Positions 44,578 to 54,586 of a DNA stretch of 64,000 nt are shown here, one piece after another (within the stretch, counting starts at the first letter, position 1; each line of letters begins with the position of its first letter). A program made the position numbers and the translations under genes. Under the pieces are notes generated by a model. That model was not told the DNA's origin. It saw only the letters and a list, made by a program, of their open reading frames with translations, and did no database searches. The stretch lies in contig NC_008825.1 in assembly GCF_000015725.1 (NCBI RefSeq), positions 124,001 through 188,000 of the forward strand, written 5' to 3'. The DNA comes from Methylibium petroleiphilum PM1 (GTDB lineage: Bacteria; Pseudomonadota; Gammaproteobacteria; Burkholderiales; Burkholderiaceae_C).

Positions 44578-45915
44578 ATGCCCGACGAACCCTGCACGCG
44601 CATCCTCATCGTCGGTGCCGGCTTTGCCGGCACCCAACTCGTGCGTTCGTTGCACCGCCGGCTGCCGCCCGGCGTGGAAACGACGCTGCTCTCCGACGAG
44701 AGCTACACCACCTTCAATCCGATGCTGCCGGAAGCGGTGGGGGCGTCGGTCTTCCCGGAGCAGGTGGTCGTGCCGGTGCGCGAGATGACGCGCCAGGGCG
44801 GCGCCTGCCGCTTCATCATGGGGTCGGTGACGCAGGTCGATCTGACCGCGGGACGCCTGGTCTGCCGCACGCTGGCCGGCGAGCGCGAACTCGCCTACGA
44901 CCACCTCGTGTTCGCGGTCGGCAACCGGGCCCGGCTCGACCTGCTGCCCGGCATGGCCGAGCACGCGCTGCCGCTCAAGACCGTGGGCGACGCGATGCAC
45001 ATCCGCAACACGGTGCTGCGCCGGCTGGCCTGCATCGAGCTGGAGGACGACGCATCGGCGCGCCGCGCGCTCGGGCACTTCGTCGTCGTCGGGGGCGGCT
45101 TCTCGGGTGTCGAGGTGGCCGGCGAACTGGTCGACTGCCTCGCGAGCATCCGCCGCTACTACCCGCGCGTGGCGGCCGACGAGTTGCGCGTCACGGTGCT
45201 GCAGGGGCTGGACCGGCTGCTGCCCGAGCTGTCGCCCCGGCTCGGCGTCGCCGCGCTGAACTCGCTGCGCGAGCGCGGTGTGGACGTGCGGCTGATGGCC
45301 CGGGCGACCTGCATCACGGCCGACGGCGTGCAACTGGGCGACGGGGAATTCATCGAGGGGCGCACCGTGATCGGCACCATCGGCACCGCAGCCAACCCGC
45401 TGCTTGCCAGGCTGGGCCTGCCCCTCAGCGGGGGCCGCGTGGTGGTGGCCGGTGACCTGTCGGTACCGGGCTATCCCGGGCTGTGGGCGGTGGGCGACTG
45501 CGCCTGCGTGCCCAACGCGCTGGACGGCAGCACCGCACCGCCGACGGCGCAGTTCGCGGTACGCGAGGCGCAGCACCTCGCGCGCAACCTCGGCGCGGTG
45601 GTGACCGGGGCACCGACCACGGCCTTCCGCTACCGCTCGCGCGGCATGATGGCCTCGATCGGTCACCTGAAGGGCGTGGCCGAGGTCGCCGGCCTGCCGC
45701 TCACCGGCTGGCCGGCCTGGCTGGTGTGGCGCGCCTACTACCTGTCGCAGATGCCGTCCTTCGGTCGACGGCTGCGCATCTTCTTCGAGTGGTTCTGGGG
45801 CATGTTCTACCCACCCGACATCACCCACCTGCGCTTCACCCGCAGCGCCGAACTCGGCAGCGACGAGGAGCGGCGGCAACGCGAGGCCAGTGCCACTGCA
45901 GTCGCGACGGTGTGA
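44578..45915 (+). CDS. NDH-2-like FAD-dependent NAD(P)H dehydrogenase
   Basis: Flavoprotein of 445 residues starting at the ATG at 44578; an earlier GTG in the frame is less plausible. Two dinucleotide folds are visible: an N-terminal FAD site (ILIVGAGFAGTQLVRSL) and an NAD(P)H site around HFVVVGGGFSGVEVAGEL. The FAD-binding GDCACVPNALDG and the C-terminal hydrophobic/aromatic membrane-surface region (IFFEWFWGMFYPPDITHLRF) follow. This is the layout of single-subunit type 2 NADH:quinone dehydrogenases, which oxidise NADH without pumping protons. The substrate could instead be another quinone or sulfide, but no active-site cysteine pair supports sulfide:quinone reductase. Confidence 0.85.
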   Translation: MPDEPCTRILIVGAGFAGTQLVRSLHRRLPPGVETTLLSDESYTTFNPMLPEAVGASVFPEQVVVPVREMTRQGGACRFIMGSVTQVDLTAGRLVCRTLAGERELAYDHLVFAVGNRARLDLLPGMAEHALPLKTVGDAMHIRNTVLRRLACIELEDDASARRALGHFVVVGGGFSGVEVAGELVDCLASIRRYYPRVAADELRVTVLQGLDRLLPELSPRLGVAALNSLRERGVDVRLMARATCITADGVQLGDGEFIEGRTVIGTIGTAANPLLARLGLPLSGGRVVVAGDLSVPGYPGLWAVGDCACVPNALDGSTAPPTAQFAVREAQHLARNLGAVVTGAPTTAFRYRSRGMMASIGHLKGVAEVAGLPLTGWPAWLVWRAYYLSQMPSFGRRLRIFFEWFWGMFYPPDITHLRFTRSAELGSDEERRQREASATAVATV

Positions 45916-46262
45916 TGCGGCATTGCATGCGAGCGCCGCGCCGGGCCGCTGTGTTGCGCTCGTGTCCCCCGCGGTCCGCCCGTGGGGCCGGCCGCGGGGG
46001 ACACGAACGTAGCCGCTCACCCGGCGGCCTGGTCTGCAGCGCGCGGTACGAGCATGCAATGCGACGCAAGAGCCCGCCGCACATCGGATTTCGTCACGGT
46101 GCATCCCGGCGGCTGCATCCGCAGGACTCTCGGCTCCGTAGTACCGGAACCATCGGCCGGTGCATCGCGCCGCGCCTGCCGCGTTCCCCTGAATCCCACC
46201 ATGCCCACCCACGCCTCGCCCTGCTGGTACGCAGCCTCGGCATGTGCTGACAGAATCCGCCC
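45916..46262. other. Intergenic region before the ECF sigma gene
   Basis: These 347 nt hold no convincing gene. The first part carries the long inverted repeat at 45961-46005. The rest must include the promoter of the sigma/anti-sigma pair. A GGAACC at 46146-46151 resembles an ECF -35 element, but no matching -10 element was found at the proper distance. A GACAGAAT just before the sigma start is a possible vegetative -10. Confidence 0.4.
45961..46005. terminator. Long perfect inverted repeat after the NDH-2-like gene
   Basis: CGTGTCCCCCGCGG (45961-45974) pairs perfectly with CCGCGGGGGACACG (45992-46005), a 14-bp stem with a 17-nt loop, 45 nt after the stop codon. It has no T run; a Rho-assisted terminator or a protein-binding dyad are both possible. 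Confidence 0.5.
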
Positions 46263-46829
46263 ATGTCCAGCAGTCCCCCCCGCCGCACGGCCGATCCTTT
46301 CGACTACGAGTCGGCGCTCGAAGCCTGCGCCCGTGGCGAACGCTTCGCGCTGCGGGCGCTCTACGAGCGCGAGGCGCGCTGGCTGCTCGGCGTGGCATTG
46401 CGCATCGTGCGGGACCGTGACATGGCGCACGACGTGCTGCAGGACGCCTTCCTGCAGGTCTGGCAGCGGGCGTCGAGCTACCAGCGCGCGCTCGGGTCGG
46501 CGCGCGGCTGGATCTACACCGTGGTGCGCCATCGCGCGCTCGACGAGGTGCGCCGCGTGCGCCGCGAGACGCCGGTGGGCGACGAACTCGAAGCGCTGGC
46601 CGACCAGCATGCCGCGTCGAACGCAGTGCATGAGCTGCCGCATGCCGACGCGGCCTCGCTGTCGCGTTGCATGGAGACGCTGGACGAGCGCAAGCGCGAC
46701 TGCATCGTCTACGCCTTCGTCGAGGGCTACACCCACGAGCAGATCGCGCAGCAGACCGCCACGCCGGTCGGCACCGTCAAATCGTGGATCCGTCGCGGTC
46801 TGCTGTCGCTGAAGGAGTGCCTGTCGTGA
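46263..46829 (+). CDS. ECF sigma factor (RpoE/SigK-like)
   Basis: Group 4 sigma factor of 188 residues. Region 2 is ALRALYEREARWLLGVALRI followed by DMAHDVLQDAFLQVWQRASSY, and region 4 is ERKRDCIVYAFVEGYTHEQIAQQTATPVGTVKSWIRRGLLSL, the usual helix-turn-helix. Its stop overlaps the start of the anti-sigma gene as GTGA. The pairing and sequence resemble sigma factors that respond to oxidative or envelope stress through RskA-type anti-sigma proteins, but the signal and regulon are unknown. Confidence 0.94.
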   Translation: MSSSPPRRTADPFDYESALEACARGERFALRALYEREARWLLGVALRIVRDRDMAHDVLQDAFLQVWQRASSYQRALGSARGWIYTVVRHRALDEVRRVRRETPVGDELEALADQHAASNAVHELPHADAASLSRCMETLDERKRDCIVYAFVEGYTHEQIAQQTATPVGTVKSWIRRGLLSLKECLS

Positions 46830-47563
46830 GCCTCGACGATCCGCACGAGCGCAGCGCCACCGCCGGCGAGTACGTGCTGGGCACGCTGGGCGCGTCCGAG
46901 CGTGCCGAGTTCCAGCGTGCGCTGGGGGAGGACGCGGCGCTCCAGGCCGAGGTCTACGCGTGGCAGGACCGCCTTCTCGGTCTCGCGGGCCGCGTCGCGC
47001 CGGCCGAGCCGTCGGCCGGCCTGTGGCCGGCCATCGAAGCCCGCTTGCGCTCCGGTCCGGCCACGGCGGCGGAGATTCCGACGCGTGCTGCGGCCCTGCC
47101 GGCTGCCAACGACCCGGCCTGGCGCCGCCTGCGGCGCTGGCAATGGACCAGCGGCCTGGCGATCGCCGCCTCACTGGTGCTGGCCACGCTGCTGGTGCTG
47201 CGCGCGCCGGCGCCGGCCGACGCGCCTCGCTACCTGGCGGTGCTGCAGGCCCCGGGCAGCAACACCACCGGCTGGGTCGTCGAGGCCACCGCTGGCGGGC
47301 AGTTGCGGCTGGTGCCGGTCGGCACGACCGAGGCCGTGCCGCCGGGCAAGGCGCTGCAGTTCTGGACCAAGGCCGAAGGCGCTGCCGGGCCCACCTCGCT
47401 CGGGCTGGTGCGGGCCGGGCAGGTCACCGAACTGCCGGTCGCGACGCTGCCGACGCTGGAGGCGAGGCAGTTGTTCGAGCTCACGCTGGAGCCCGAGACC
47501 GGCTCGCCGATCGGCCGGCCGACCGGGCCGATCCTGTTCGTCGGCCGCTCGGTGCGCCTGTAG
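46826..47563 (+). CDS. RskA-like transmembrane anti-sigma factor
   Basis: Membrane protein of 245 residues starting with GTG at 46826, overlapping the sigma stop. The cytoplasmic N-terminus has ERSATAGEYVLGTLGASERAEFQRALGED, the anti-sigma helix pattern of RskA-family proteins, without a zinc-binding His-Cys-Cys motif. One membrane segment follows at about 111-130 (WTSGLAIAASLVLATLLVL). The periplasmic part (GWVVEATAGGQLRLVPVGTTEAVPPGKALQFW) is the conserved RskA C-terminal domain. It holds the ECF sigma inactive at the membrane until a signal releases it (family knowledge). Confidence 0.92.
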   Translation: MSLDDPHERSATAGEYVLGTLGASERAEFQRALGEDAALQAEVYAWQDRLLGLAGRVAPAEPSAGLWPAIEARLRSGPATAAEIPTRAAALPAANDPAWRRLRRWQWTSGLAIAASLVLATLLVLRAPAPADAPRYLAVLQAPGSNTTGWVVEATAGGQLRLVPVGTTEAVPPGKALQFWTKAEGAAGPTSLGLVRAGQVTELPVATLPTLEARQLFELTLEPETGSPIGRPTGPILFVGRSVRL

Positions 47564-47599
47564 CAGCAGGCGCCGCCCTGACCGCCTGGAGACGCCTTC

Positions 47600-49663
47600 T
47601 TGAGCCCGCACGACCCGCCCTTCCGTCCTGTTCACGCCTGCGGGCTGCATCGTGCGCTGTTCGGCCCCGAGTCGGCGGCGGGCCAGGCCGAACCGGGCCG
47701 TGGCGCTGCGGCGTCGGGCATCGAGCAGAGCTGCTTCGACCGCTCGGTGCGCGCGCAGGACGACCTGTTCCGCCATGTCAACGGCGGGTGGCTGAAGCAC
47801 ACCGCCATTCCCGCCGACCGCGCGTCCACCGGCGCCTTCATGCAGATCCACGACCGCATCCAGGACCAGTTGCTGGCCCTGATCGACGAGGCGTCCGCCG
47901 AGGGCCAGGACGGCGAGGCGCGGCAGATCGGCGATCTGTACGCCAGCTTCATGGACGAGGCCGCGATCGAGGCGCGTGGCCTCGCGCCGCTGCAGGACGA
48001 ACTGGCGGCTGTTGCCGCGATCAACGATCGCGCGCAGTTCGGTGCATGGCTTGCCGACGCCGTCAGCGCCGGCCTGGGGGTGCCGCTGGCCCTGCATATC
48101 GGCCAGGACGATCGCGATTCGACGCGCTACGTGCCCTTCCTGTCGCAAGGCGGCCTGGGCCTGCCCGACCGCGACTACTACCTGCTGGAGGACAACGCGC
48201 GTTTCGGCGAGGTGCGCGCGCAGTACCGGGCGCACATGGCCGCGATGCTGGTGCTGGCCGGCGAGCCTGCGGCCGCGGCCGAGGCGGCGGCGCAGGCCGT
48301 GTTGGCGCTCGAGACCGAGCTGGCCCAGGCGCAGTGGTCGCGCGTCGAGAACCGTGACCCGGTGAAGACCTACAACCGCTGCGACTTCGCCACGCTGCGC
48401 GCGCTGGCCCCGGCGATCGACTGGGACGGCTTCGCCGCGCGCACCGGCCTGGCCGGTCGCGCCGAAGGGCTGGTGGTCGGCCAGCCGAGTTACCTGGCTG
48501 CGCTGTCGGCGCGGCTCGCCGACGCGCCGCTCGACGCCTGGAAGGCCTACGCGACGCTGCGTGTGCTGTATGCCTACGCGCCCTTCCTGGGCCGCGCGAT
48601 CGTCGACGCCCGTTTCGCCTTCACCGGCACCGTGCTGCGCGGCACGCCGGAGAACCTGCCGCGCTGGAAACGCGGTGTCGCGCTGGTCGAGGGCTGCCTT
48701 GGCGAGGGCCTGGGCCAGCTCTACGTGGCCCGACACTTCCCGCCGGCCCACAAGGCGCGCATGGAGGCGCTGGTCGCGCAACTGCTCGCGGCCTACCGAC
48801 GGAACCTCGACACGCTGGACTGGATGGGGCCGGCCACGCGCGCCCAGGCGCAGGCCAAGCTGGCCCGGCTCGTGACCAAGATCGGCTACCCGGTGCGCTG
48901 GCGCGACTACCGCGCGCTGGAGATCCGCCGCGACGACGTGGTCGGCAACGTGCGGCGCGTGCGTGCGTTCGAGCATGCGCGCCAGCTCGCTCGGCTGGGC
49001 CAGCCGATCGACCGCGACGAGTGGGGCATGACGCCGCAGACCGTGAACGCCTACTACAACCCGTCGATGAACGAGATCGTGTTCCCGGCGTCCATCCTGC
49101 AGCCGCCGTTCTTCGACGCGGACGCCGACGACGCGGTGAACTACGGCGCGATCGGTGCCGTCATCGGCCACGAGATCAGCCACGGCTTCGACGACATGGG
49201 CAGCCAATACGACGCCGACGGCAATCTGCGCGACTGGTGGACTGCCGAGGACCGCGCCCGCTTCGCCGCCAAGACCAGCGTGCTGGTGGCGCAGTACGGT
49301 GCCTACGAGCCGCTGCCGGGCTATCCGATCGACGGCGCGCTGTCGCTGGGCGAGAACATTGCCGACAACGCCGGCCTGGCGATCGCCTTCCAGGCCTACC
49401 AGCGCTCGCTCGGTGGCCGGCCGGCCCCGGTGATCGACGGGCTGGAGGGCGCGCAGCGCTTCTTCTACGGCTTCGCTCAGGTGTGGCGCGGCAAGCAGCG
49501 CGAGGCGGCGCTGATCGAGCAGATCAAGGCCGGCCCGCATGCGCCCGGCGAGTTCCGCGCCAACGGCACGGTGCGCAACCATCCCGGCTTCTACGCCACC
49601 TTCGGCGTGCAGCCGGGCGATGCGCTCTACCTGCCCGAGGCGCAGCGCGTCTCCGTCTGGTGA
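47600..49663 (+). CDS. pepO: M13 family zinc metallopeptidase (PepO/neprilysin type)
   Basis: Oligopeptidase of 687 residues with the full M13 layout: N-terminal SVRAQDDLFRHVNGGWLKHTAIP, NAYYNPSMNEIVFPASILQPPFFD, the zinc helix H524-E-I-S-H528 in IGHEISHGFDD, third ligand E585 in LGENIADNAGLAIAF, and the C-terminal EFRANGTVRNHPGFYATFG. The start is a TTG at 47600, 36 nt after the anti-sigma stop. The first 45 residues are not conserved, and no signal peptide is seen, so an intracellular location is more likely than secretion. Close spacing suggests co-transcription with the sigma/anti-sigma pair. Confidence 0.93.
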   Translation: MSPHDPPFRPVHACGLHRALFGPESAAGQAEPGRGAAASGIEQSCFDRSVRAQDDLFRHVNGGWLKHTAIPADRASTGAFMQIHDRIQDQLLALIDEASAEGQDGEARQIGDLYASFMDEAAIEARGLAPLQDELAAVAAINDRAQFGAWLADAVSAGLGVPLALHIGQDDRDSTRYVPFLSQGGLGLPDRDYYLLEDNARFGEVRAQYRAHMAAMLVLAGEPAAAAEAAAQAVLALETELAQAQWSRVENRDPVKTYNRCDFATLRALAPAIDWDGFAARTGLAGRAEGLVVGQPSYLAALSARLADAPLDAWKAYATLRVLYAYAPFLGRAIVDARFAFTGTVLRGTPENLPRWKRGVALVEGCLGEGLGQLYVARHFPPAHKARMEALVAQLLAAYRRNLDTLDWMGPATRAQAQAKLARLVTKIGYPVRWRDYRALEIRRDDVVGNVRRVRAFEHARQLARLGQPIDRDEWGMTPQTVNAYYNPSMNEIVFPASILQPPFFDADADDAVNYGAIGAVIGHEISHGFDDMGSQYDADGNLRDWWTAEDRARFAAKTSVLVAQYGAYEPLPGYPIDGALSLGENIADNAGLAIAFQAYQRSLGGRPAPVIDGLEGAQRFFYGFAQVWRGKQREAALIEQIKAGPHAPGEFRANGTVRNHPGFYATFGVQPGDALYLPEAQRVSVW

Positions 49664-49718
49664 GGCGCGGGCTTTCTAGAATGCCGGCCGTGCCTCGGCC
49701 CTGCTCGCCTGACGACGC

Positions 49719-50981
49719 ATGCACCCTGCTCCGCTGAACCGCCCGCTCGCCGACCTGCCCCCCGCTTGCGAGGTGCTGGTGGTCGGTGCCGGCCCGGCCG
49801 GCAGCGCGGCGGCCCGCACGCTGGCGCGCGCTGGCGTCGATGTGGTGCTGATCGACCAGCAGGCCTTTCCGCGCGACAAGGTCTGTGGCGACGGCCTGAT
49901 TCCCGACGCGCACCGTGCGATGGCGAAGCTGGGCGTGCTCGACGAGGTGATGGCGCTCGCGCAGCCGGTGAAGCATCTGCGCTGCATCGCGCCGCGCGGC
50001 GGGCGCATCGACGTGCCGGGCACGCTGGCCGTGCTGCCGCGCCGCCAGCTCGACCTGGTGCTGTGCCGTGCCGCGGCGGAGGCCGGCGCGCGCATGCATG
50101 CGCCGCTGCGCTTCATCGAACCGCTTGAGGACGCCGGACGGGTGGTCGGTGCCCGCCTGCAGGGGCACGACGAGGCCCGTGCGCCGCGCGAGATCCGCGC
50201 CCGCTGGGTGCTGCTCGCCAGCGGCGCGGTGCCGCAGGCCAGCCTCGCCGCAGGAGTGTGCGACCGCCGCACACCCAGCGGCGTGGCGTTGCGCGGCTAC
50301 GTCAAGAACGACGCCATGGTCGGTCGCATCACCGAGCTCGAGGTGGCGTGGCATCGCCGGCTCAAGCCCGGCTACGGCTGGATCTTTCCGTGCCGCGACG
50401 GCGTGTTCAACATCGGCGTCGGCGTCGCGCAGAGCCATCGACGCGATGCCCTCGGCCGCCACCGCATGCTGGACGTGAACCTGCGCGAGGTCTTCGCGGC
50501 CTTCACCGAGGTGCACGCGCCGGCACGTGAGCTGATGGAAGGCGGCACGCTGCTCGGCGAACTGAAGGGGGCGCCGCTGCGCTGTTCGCTCGAGGGCGCG
50601 CGCCGCTCACGTCCGGGCCTGCTGGTGGCCGGCGAGGCGGCCGGCAGCACCTATGCCCTCACCGGCGAAGGCATCGGCAAGGCGCTCGAGACCGGCGTCC
50701 TTGCGGCCGAAGCGGTGATCGAAGGCCAGCGGCTGTCGCTCGGTGACGATGCCGTGCGCGCCCGCTACGAGGCCGACCTGGCGGCGCTGAAGCCGCGCTT
50801 CGCGATCTACGAGAAAGCCAGCAGCGTCAACGAGCGCCCCTGGCTCGTCGACCTGCTGGTGTGGAGCGCCCGGCGCAGCCCGCGTCGCCTGCAGCGCATG
50901 AGCGGCGTGCTCGAGGAGACACACACGCCCGCCAACCTGGTGACGGCGCGCAGCTTCCTGAGGATGGTGTTCGAACGCTGA
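49719..50981 (+). CDS. Geranylgeranyl-reductase family FAD oxidoreductase
   Basis: Flavoprotein of 420 residues. It starts with the FAD-binding motif VLVVGAGPAGSAAARTLARAG and shows the family signature FPRDKVCGDGLIPDA, then GYGWIFPCRDGVFNIGVGV and GLLVAGEAAGSTYALTGEGIGKALETG. Members reduce isoprenoid double bonds, as in geranylgeranyl diphosphate or geranylgeranyl-chlorophyll reduction, or act on other hydrophobic substrates. There is no linked bacteriochlorophyll or carotenoid gene here, so the substrate is unknown. The ATG at 49719 lies 56 nt after the peptidase stop, and TAGAAT at 49677 may be a -10 element. Confidence 0.85.
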   Translation: MHPAPLNRPLADLPPACEVLVVGAGPAGSAAARTLARAGVDVVLIDQQAFPRDKVCGDGLIPDAHRAMAKLGVLDEVMALAQPVKHLRCIAPRGGRIDVPGTLAVLPRRQLDLVLCRAAAEAGARMHAPLRFIEPLEDAGRVVGARLQGHDEARAPREIRARWVLLASGAVPQASLAAGVCDRRTPSGVALRGYVKNDAMVGRITELEVAWHRRLKPGYGWIFPCRDGVFNIGVGVAQSHRRDALGRHRMLDVNLREVFAAFTEVHAPARELMEGGTLLGELKGAPLRCSLEGARRSRPGLLVAGEAAGSTYALTGEGIGKALETGVLAAEAVIEGQRLSLGDDAVRARYEADLAALKPRFAIYEKASSVNERPWLVDLLVWSARRSPRRLQRMSGVLEETHTPANLVTARSFLRMVFER

Positions 50982-51111
50982 GCGCTGAGCCGACACGGGC
51001 CTGGCGGTGTAAAGGCTTCGCATTCGCCCTGACTCCCGTCGCGGGGCTTGCTCGCACGGGCGCCCTGGGCCAAGATGGCCCGCACGGAGTCTTGGTTGTG
51101 GAGAAGGGGCC

Positions 51112-53430
51112 ATGGCAAGGAGTGCTGCTGACGCCCGTTACGTGCTGTCGCCCGGCCTGGCGGATGCGCCCGTGCTCGACCGGCTGTGCTCGCAGTTCGT
51201 CCTCACGCTGGCGTTGCGTCACCTCGGGCGCTTCAACCTGCGGCGCGACTGGAGCGCGCTGCTGTCGCTGACCGGCCGTCACCTGGTGTGGCCGCCCAGC
51301 GTGCTGCGCCGGCTGCGCGATTACCTCGGCCAGCGCGTCAAGGCGCACGAAGCCTGGCAGGGCCACGCGGCGCTGAGCGACCTCGCCTTCATCGCCCGCC
51401 ACGGCGCGTGGCGCGGGCCCTACGAGGAAGGCACGCTGTTCTTCTACATCGACGAGTACGTGAAGGACGCGCCCAAGGACCTGCTGGCCGTGCTGGGCGC
51501 CACCGCCGAGTGGTTGCAGCGCAGCGTCAAGAAGGAATCGACGCTGGTGCAGAAGAACATCGATGCGCTGGCCGGTCTGCTGCAGCTCAACCCGGCCGAG
51601 CGCGCGCTGCTGCTGTACGGCACGCTGGCGCGCTACCAGCGCGACCTGCGCGGTTTGCTCGTCGAGTTCAAGGTGTCGAGTGCGCAGGAGGCCTACGCGG
51701 CGATCGCGCAGGTGGCGGAGGTCGACGAGCGCGAGCTGGCCGAAGCCTTGCGCACCGGCTCGCGGCTCGAGCGCATCGGCATGGTCGAGAACCTGATCTC
51801 CGAGCACAACATCACCGACCTGGCCGACCTGATGAAGGTCAGCGAGCAACTGCCGCCGGTGCTGATGCGCGAGTACCAGGGTCCGAGCGACCTGATGGCG
51901 GTGTTCACCAAGCCGGCCACGCCGACCGAGCTGACGCTGTCCGACTTCGAGTTCGTCGCGGCCGACGCGCAGATGCTGGTGGCGCTGCTGAGGAACGCGG
52001 TCGCGCGCCATGAACCCGGCGTCAACGTGCTGCTCTACGGGCCGCCCGGCACCGGCAAGACCGAGCTCGCCAAGGTGGCGGCGCAGGCCGCCGCGCTCGA
52101 GCTGTACGAGGTGGAGTCGGCCGACCGCGACGGCAACTCGCTGTCGGGCCGCGACCGCTACCGCTCGCTGCAGATGAGCCAGGTGTTCCTGAAGGGCAGC
52201 CCGAACGTCGCGTTGCTGTTCGACGAGGTGGAAGACGTGTTCCCGCCGCTGTCGAACGACGCCGCGCAGCTGATGGCGCGGCTGGAGCAGAGCGACAGCG
52301 GTACCTCGAGCTCGGTGGGCGGCAAGGCCTGGGTCAACCAGATCCTCGAGACCAACCCGGTGCCGGTGGTGTGGGTCACCAACCGCATCGAGCAGATCGA
52401 CCCGGCGTTCCGCCGCCGCTTCCAGTACCACCTGGAGCTGAACTCGCCGCCGCCGGGCGCGCGCGAGGCGATCGTGCAGCGTGCGCTCGAGGGCGTGCAG
52501 GCCGCGCCGGAATTCGTGGCCCGGCTCGCCGGCCGGGCCGGGCTGACGCCGGCGCAGATCCGCACCGCCGTGCGCTTCGCGCGGCTGGCCGGTGGCGACG
52601 CGGACGCGGCGAGCGATCCGGTGCCGGCGCAGGTGCTGATCGAGCGGCAGCTCGGCAATGCCGACAAGGCACTGGGCCTGCGCGGGCGCGACACCGCGGC
52701 GCGACCGGCGGTCACACGCTACGACCTGGGGCTGCTCAACGTCGACTCGCGCTTCGAGCTGCCGCGCATCGTCGAGGCCCTCCAGCGCCGCGGCTGCGGC
52801 ACGCTGTGCCTCTACGGCCCGCCGGGCACCGGCAAGACGGCGCTGGCCGAGCACATCGCCCACGCGCTGCAGCGTCCGCTCGTGGCGAAGCGCGCCTCGG
52901 ACCTGGTGAGCAAGTACGTCGGCGAGACCGAACAGAACCTCGCGCGCATGTTCGACGAGGCGCAGCGCGAGGGCGCGGTGCTGCTGCTCGACGAGGCCGA
53001 CAGCTACCTGCGCAGCCGCCAGCGTGCCGAGCGCAACTACGAGGTGACCGAGGTCAACGAGATGCTGCAGGGCATGGAGCGCTTCGGCGGCGTGTTCGTG
53101 TGCACCACCAACCTGTTCGACGAGCTCGACGAGGCGGCGCTGCGGCGCTTCTCGTTCAAGATCCGCTTCAAGCCGCTGGAAGCGCCGCAGCGCGAGCGCA
53201 TGTTCGTCGCCGAGGCGCTGGGCGGCGATGCCGCCGCGCTGACCGCGGAGCAGCGCGCCCGGTTGGCCGCGCTGGACGTGCTGACGCCGGGGGACTTCGC
53301 GGCGGTGCAGCGGCAGGTCGAGCTGCTGGGCGACGTGTTCGAGCCCGACGGCTTCCTTTCGCAGCTGGAGGCCGAGCACCGCGTGAAGCCGGGCGTGCGC
53401 GAGCGCCGCAGCATCGGCTTCGTGCGCTAG
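51112..53430 (+). CDS. Tandem AAA+ ATPase of unknown function (two P-loop domains)
   Basis: Large cytosolic protein of 772 residues from the ATG at 51112. Residues 1-290 are a helical region with no motif I recognise, including an early part rich in Leu/Arg. AAA domain 1 has Walker A GPPGTGKT at 310-317 and Walker B LLFDEVED (D371-E372), followed by [23 protein letters not shown] domain 2 has Walker A GPPGTGKT at 569-576, Walker [11 protein letters not shown] (D627-E628) and [13 protein letters not shown] as sensor/arginine-finger region. Both nucleotide sites look active. The architecture recalls CDC48/p97-like unfoldases but the N-terminal region does not match their substrate-binding domains. 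No neighbour defines the function. Confidence 0.88.
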   Translation: MARSAADARYVLSPGLADAPVLDRLCSQFVLTLALRHLGRFNLRRDWSALLSLTGRHLVWPPSVLRRLRDYLGQRVKAHEAWQGHAALSDLAFIARHGAWRGPYEEGTLFFYIDEYVKDAPKDLLAVLGATAEWLQRSVKKESTLVQKNIDALAGLLQLNPAERALLLYGTLARYQRDLRGLLVEFKVSSAQEAYAAIAQVAEVDERELAEALRTGSRLERIGMVENLISEHNITDLADLMKVSEQLPPVLMREYQGPSDLMAVFTKPATPTELTLSDFEFVAADAQMLVALLRNAVARHEPGVNVLLYGPPGTGKTELAKVAAQAAALELYEVESADRDGNSLSGRDRYRSLQMSQVFLKGSPNVALLFDEVEDVFPPLSNDAAQLMARLEQSDSGTSSSVGGKAWVNQILETNPVPVVWVTNRIEQIDPAFRRRFQYHLELNSPPPGAREAIVQRALEGVQAAPEFVARLAGRAGLTPAQIRTAVRFARLAGGDADAASDPVPAQVLIERQLGNADKALGLRGRDTAARPAVTRYDLGLLNVDSRFELPRIVEALQRRGCGTLCLYGPPGTGKTALAEHIAHALQRPLVAKRASDLVSKYVGETEQNLARMFDEAQREGAVLLLDEADSYLRSRQRAERNYEVTEVNEMLQGMERFGGVFVCTTNLFDELDEAALRRFSFKIRFKPLEAPQRERMFVAEALGGDAAALTAEQRARLAALDVLTPGDFAAVQRQVELLGDVFEPDGFLSQLEAEHRVKPGVRERRSIGFVR

Positions 53431-53473
53431 CTTCGTCAGTAGGGGCATCGGTCGGCCTTCTTACAATCGGGGC

Positions 53474-54547
53474 ATGAGTGCCCTGCCCTATACCCGTGCC
53501 GCCCAGTTGCCCGAGCTGCTGAAGCAGCGCATCCTGATCCTCGACGGCGCGATGGGCACGATGATCCAGCGCTACAAGCTCGGCGAGGCCGACTACCGCG
53601 GCGAGCGCTTCAAGGACCACGGCAAGGACCTGAAGGGCAACAACGAGCTGCTGCAGTTCACGCGGCCCGATGTCATCACCGAGATCCACGAGGGCTACCT
53701 CGCGGCCGGCGCCGACCTGATCGAGACCAACACCTTCGGCGCGACCACGATCGCCCAGGAAGACTACGGCCTGGCGCCGCTGGCACGCGAGATGAACGTG
53801 GTGGCGGCCCGGCTCGCGCGCGCCGCCTGCGACAAGTTCAGCACGCCGGACAAGCCGCGCTTCGTGGCCGGCGCCTTCGGCCCGACGCCGCGCACCGCGA
53901 GCATCAGCCCCGATGTCAACGACCCGGCGGCGCGCAACGTCAGCTTCGACGAGCTGCGGGCCGCGTACTACGAGCAGGGCGAGGGGCTGCTCGAGGGCGG
54001 CGCCGACCTCTTCCTGGTCGAGACCATCTTCGACACGCTGAACGCCAAGGCGGCGATCTTCGCGATCGACGAGCTGTTCGAGAACACCGGCGAACGCCTG
54101 CCGGTCATCATCTCCGGCACCGTCACCGATGCGTCGGGCCGCATCCTCAGCGGCCAGACCGTCAGCGCCTTCTGGCATTCGGTGCGCCACGCGCATCCGG
54201 TGGCCGTGGGGCTGAACTGCGCACTCGGCGCGACGCTGATGCGGCCCTACATCGAGGAGCTGTGCAAGGCCGCGCCCGACACCTTCATCTCCTGCTACCC
54301 GAACGCCGGCCTGCCCAATCCGATGAGCGACACCGGCTTCGACGAGACCCCGGCGATCACCGGCGGCCTGGTCGAGGAGTTCGCGCGGGCCGGCTTCCTG
54401 AACATCGCCGGCGGTTGCTGCGGCACCACCCCGGATCACATCGCCGAGATCGCCCGGCGCGTCAGCGCCTACCGGCCGCGCGCACGGCAGGAGCGCTGGA
54501 TCAGCGAGTTGAGCGAAGAGGCCGACGGCGATCTGCAGACGGCCTGA
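53474..54547 (+). CDS. metH: Methionine synthase, homocysteine-binding part (MetH N-terminal gene)
   Basis: First part of a split B12-dependent methionine synthase: the homocysteine S-methyltransferase domain, 357 residues. It begins [23 protein letters not shown] and has [35 protein letters not shown] and the zinc-binding cysteines in VGLNCALGA and [13 protein letters not shown]. It carries no folate, cobalamin or activation domain, which are all in the gene at 55396. It ends as a clean separate gene, not by truncation: the sequence stops after the domain with a short basic tail. The two genes lie 849 nt apart with a lipoprotein gene on the other strand in between. Confidence 0.96.
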   Translation: MSALPYTRAAQLPELLKQRILILDGAMGTMIQRYKLGEADYRGERFKDHGKDLKGNNELLQFTRPDVITEIHEGYLAAGADLIETNTFGATTIAQEDYGLAPLAREMNVVAARLARAACDKFSTPDKPRFVAGAFGPTPRTASISPDVNDPAARNVSFDELRAAYYEQGEGLLEGGADLFLVETIFDTLNAKAAIFAIDELFENTGERLPVIISGTVTDASGRILSGQTVSAFWHSVRHAHPVAVGLNCALGATLMRPYIEELCKAAPDTFISCYPNAGLPNPMSDTGFDETPAITGGLVEEFARAGFLNIAGGCCGTTPDHIAEIARRVSAYRPRARQERWISELSEEADGDLQTA

Positions 54548-54586
54548 CGGCGCGCGGCCGCCGGGCCTTCGCGCACATCGGCTGCA

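Noticed and set aside
46146-46168. GGAACC as the -35 element of an ECF autoregulatory promoter
   Set aside because: No GTC- or TCTGA-like -10 element is found 15-18 nt downstream.
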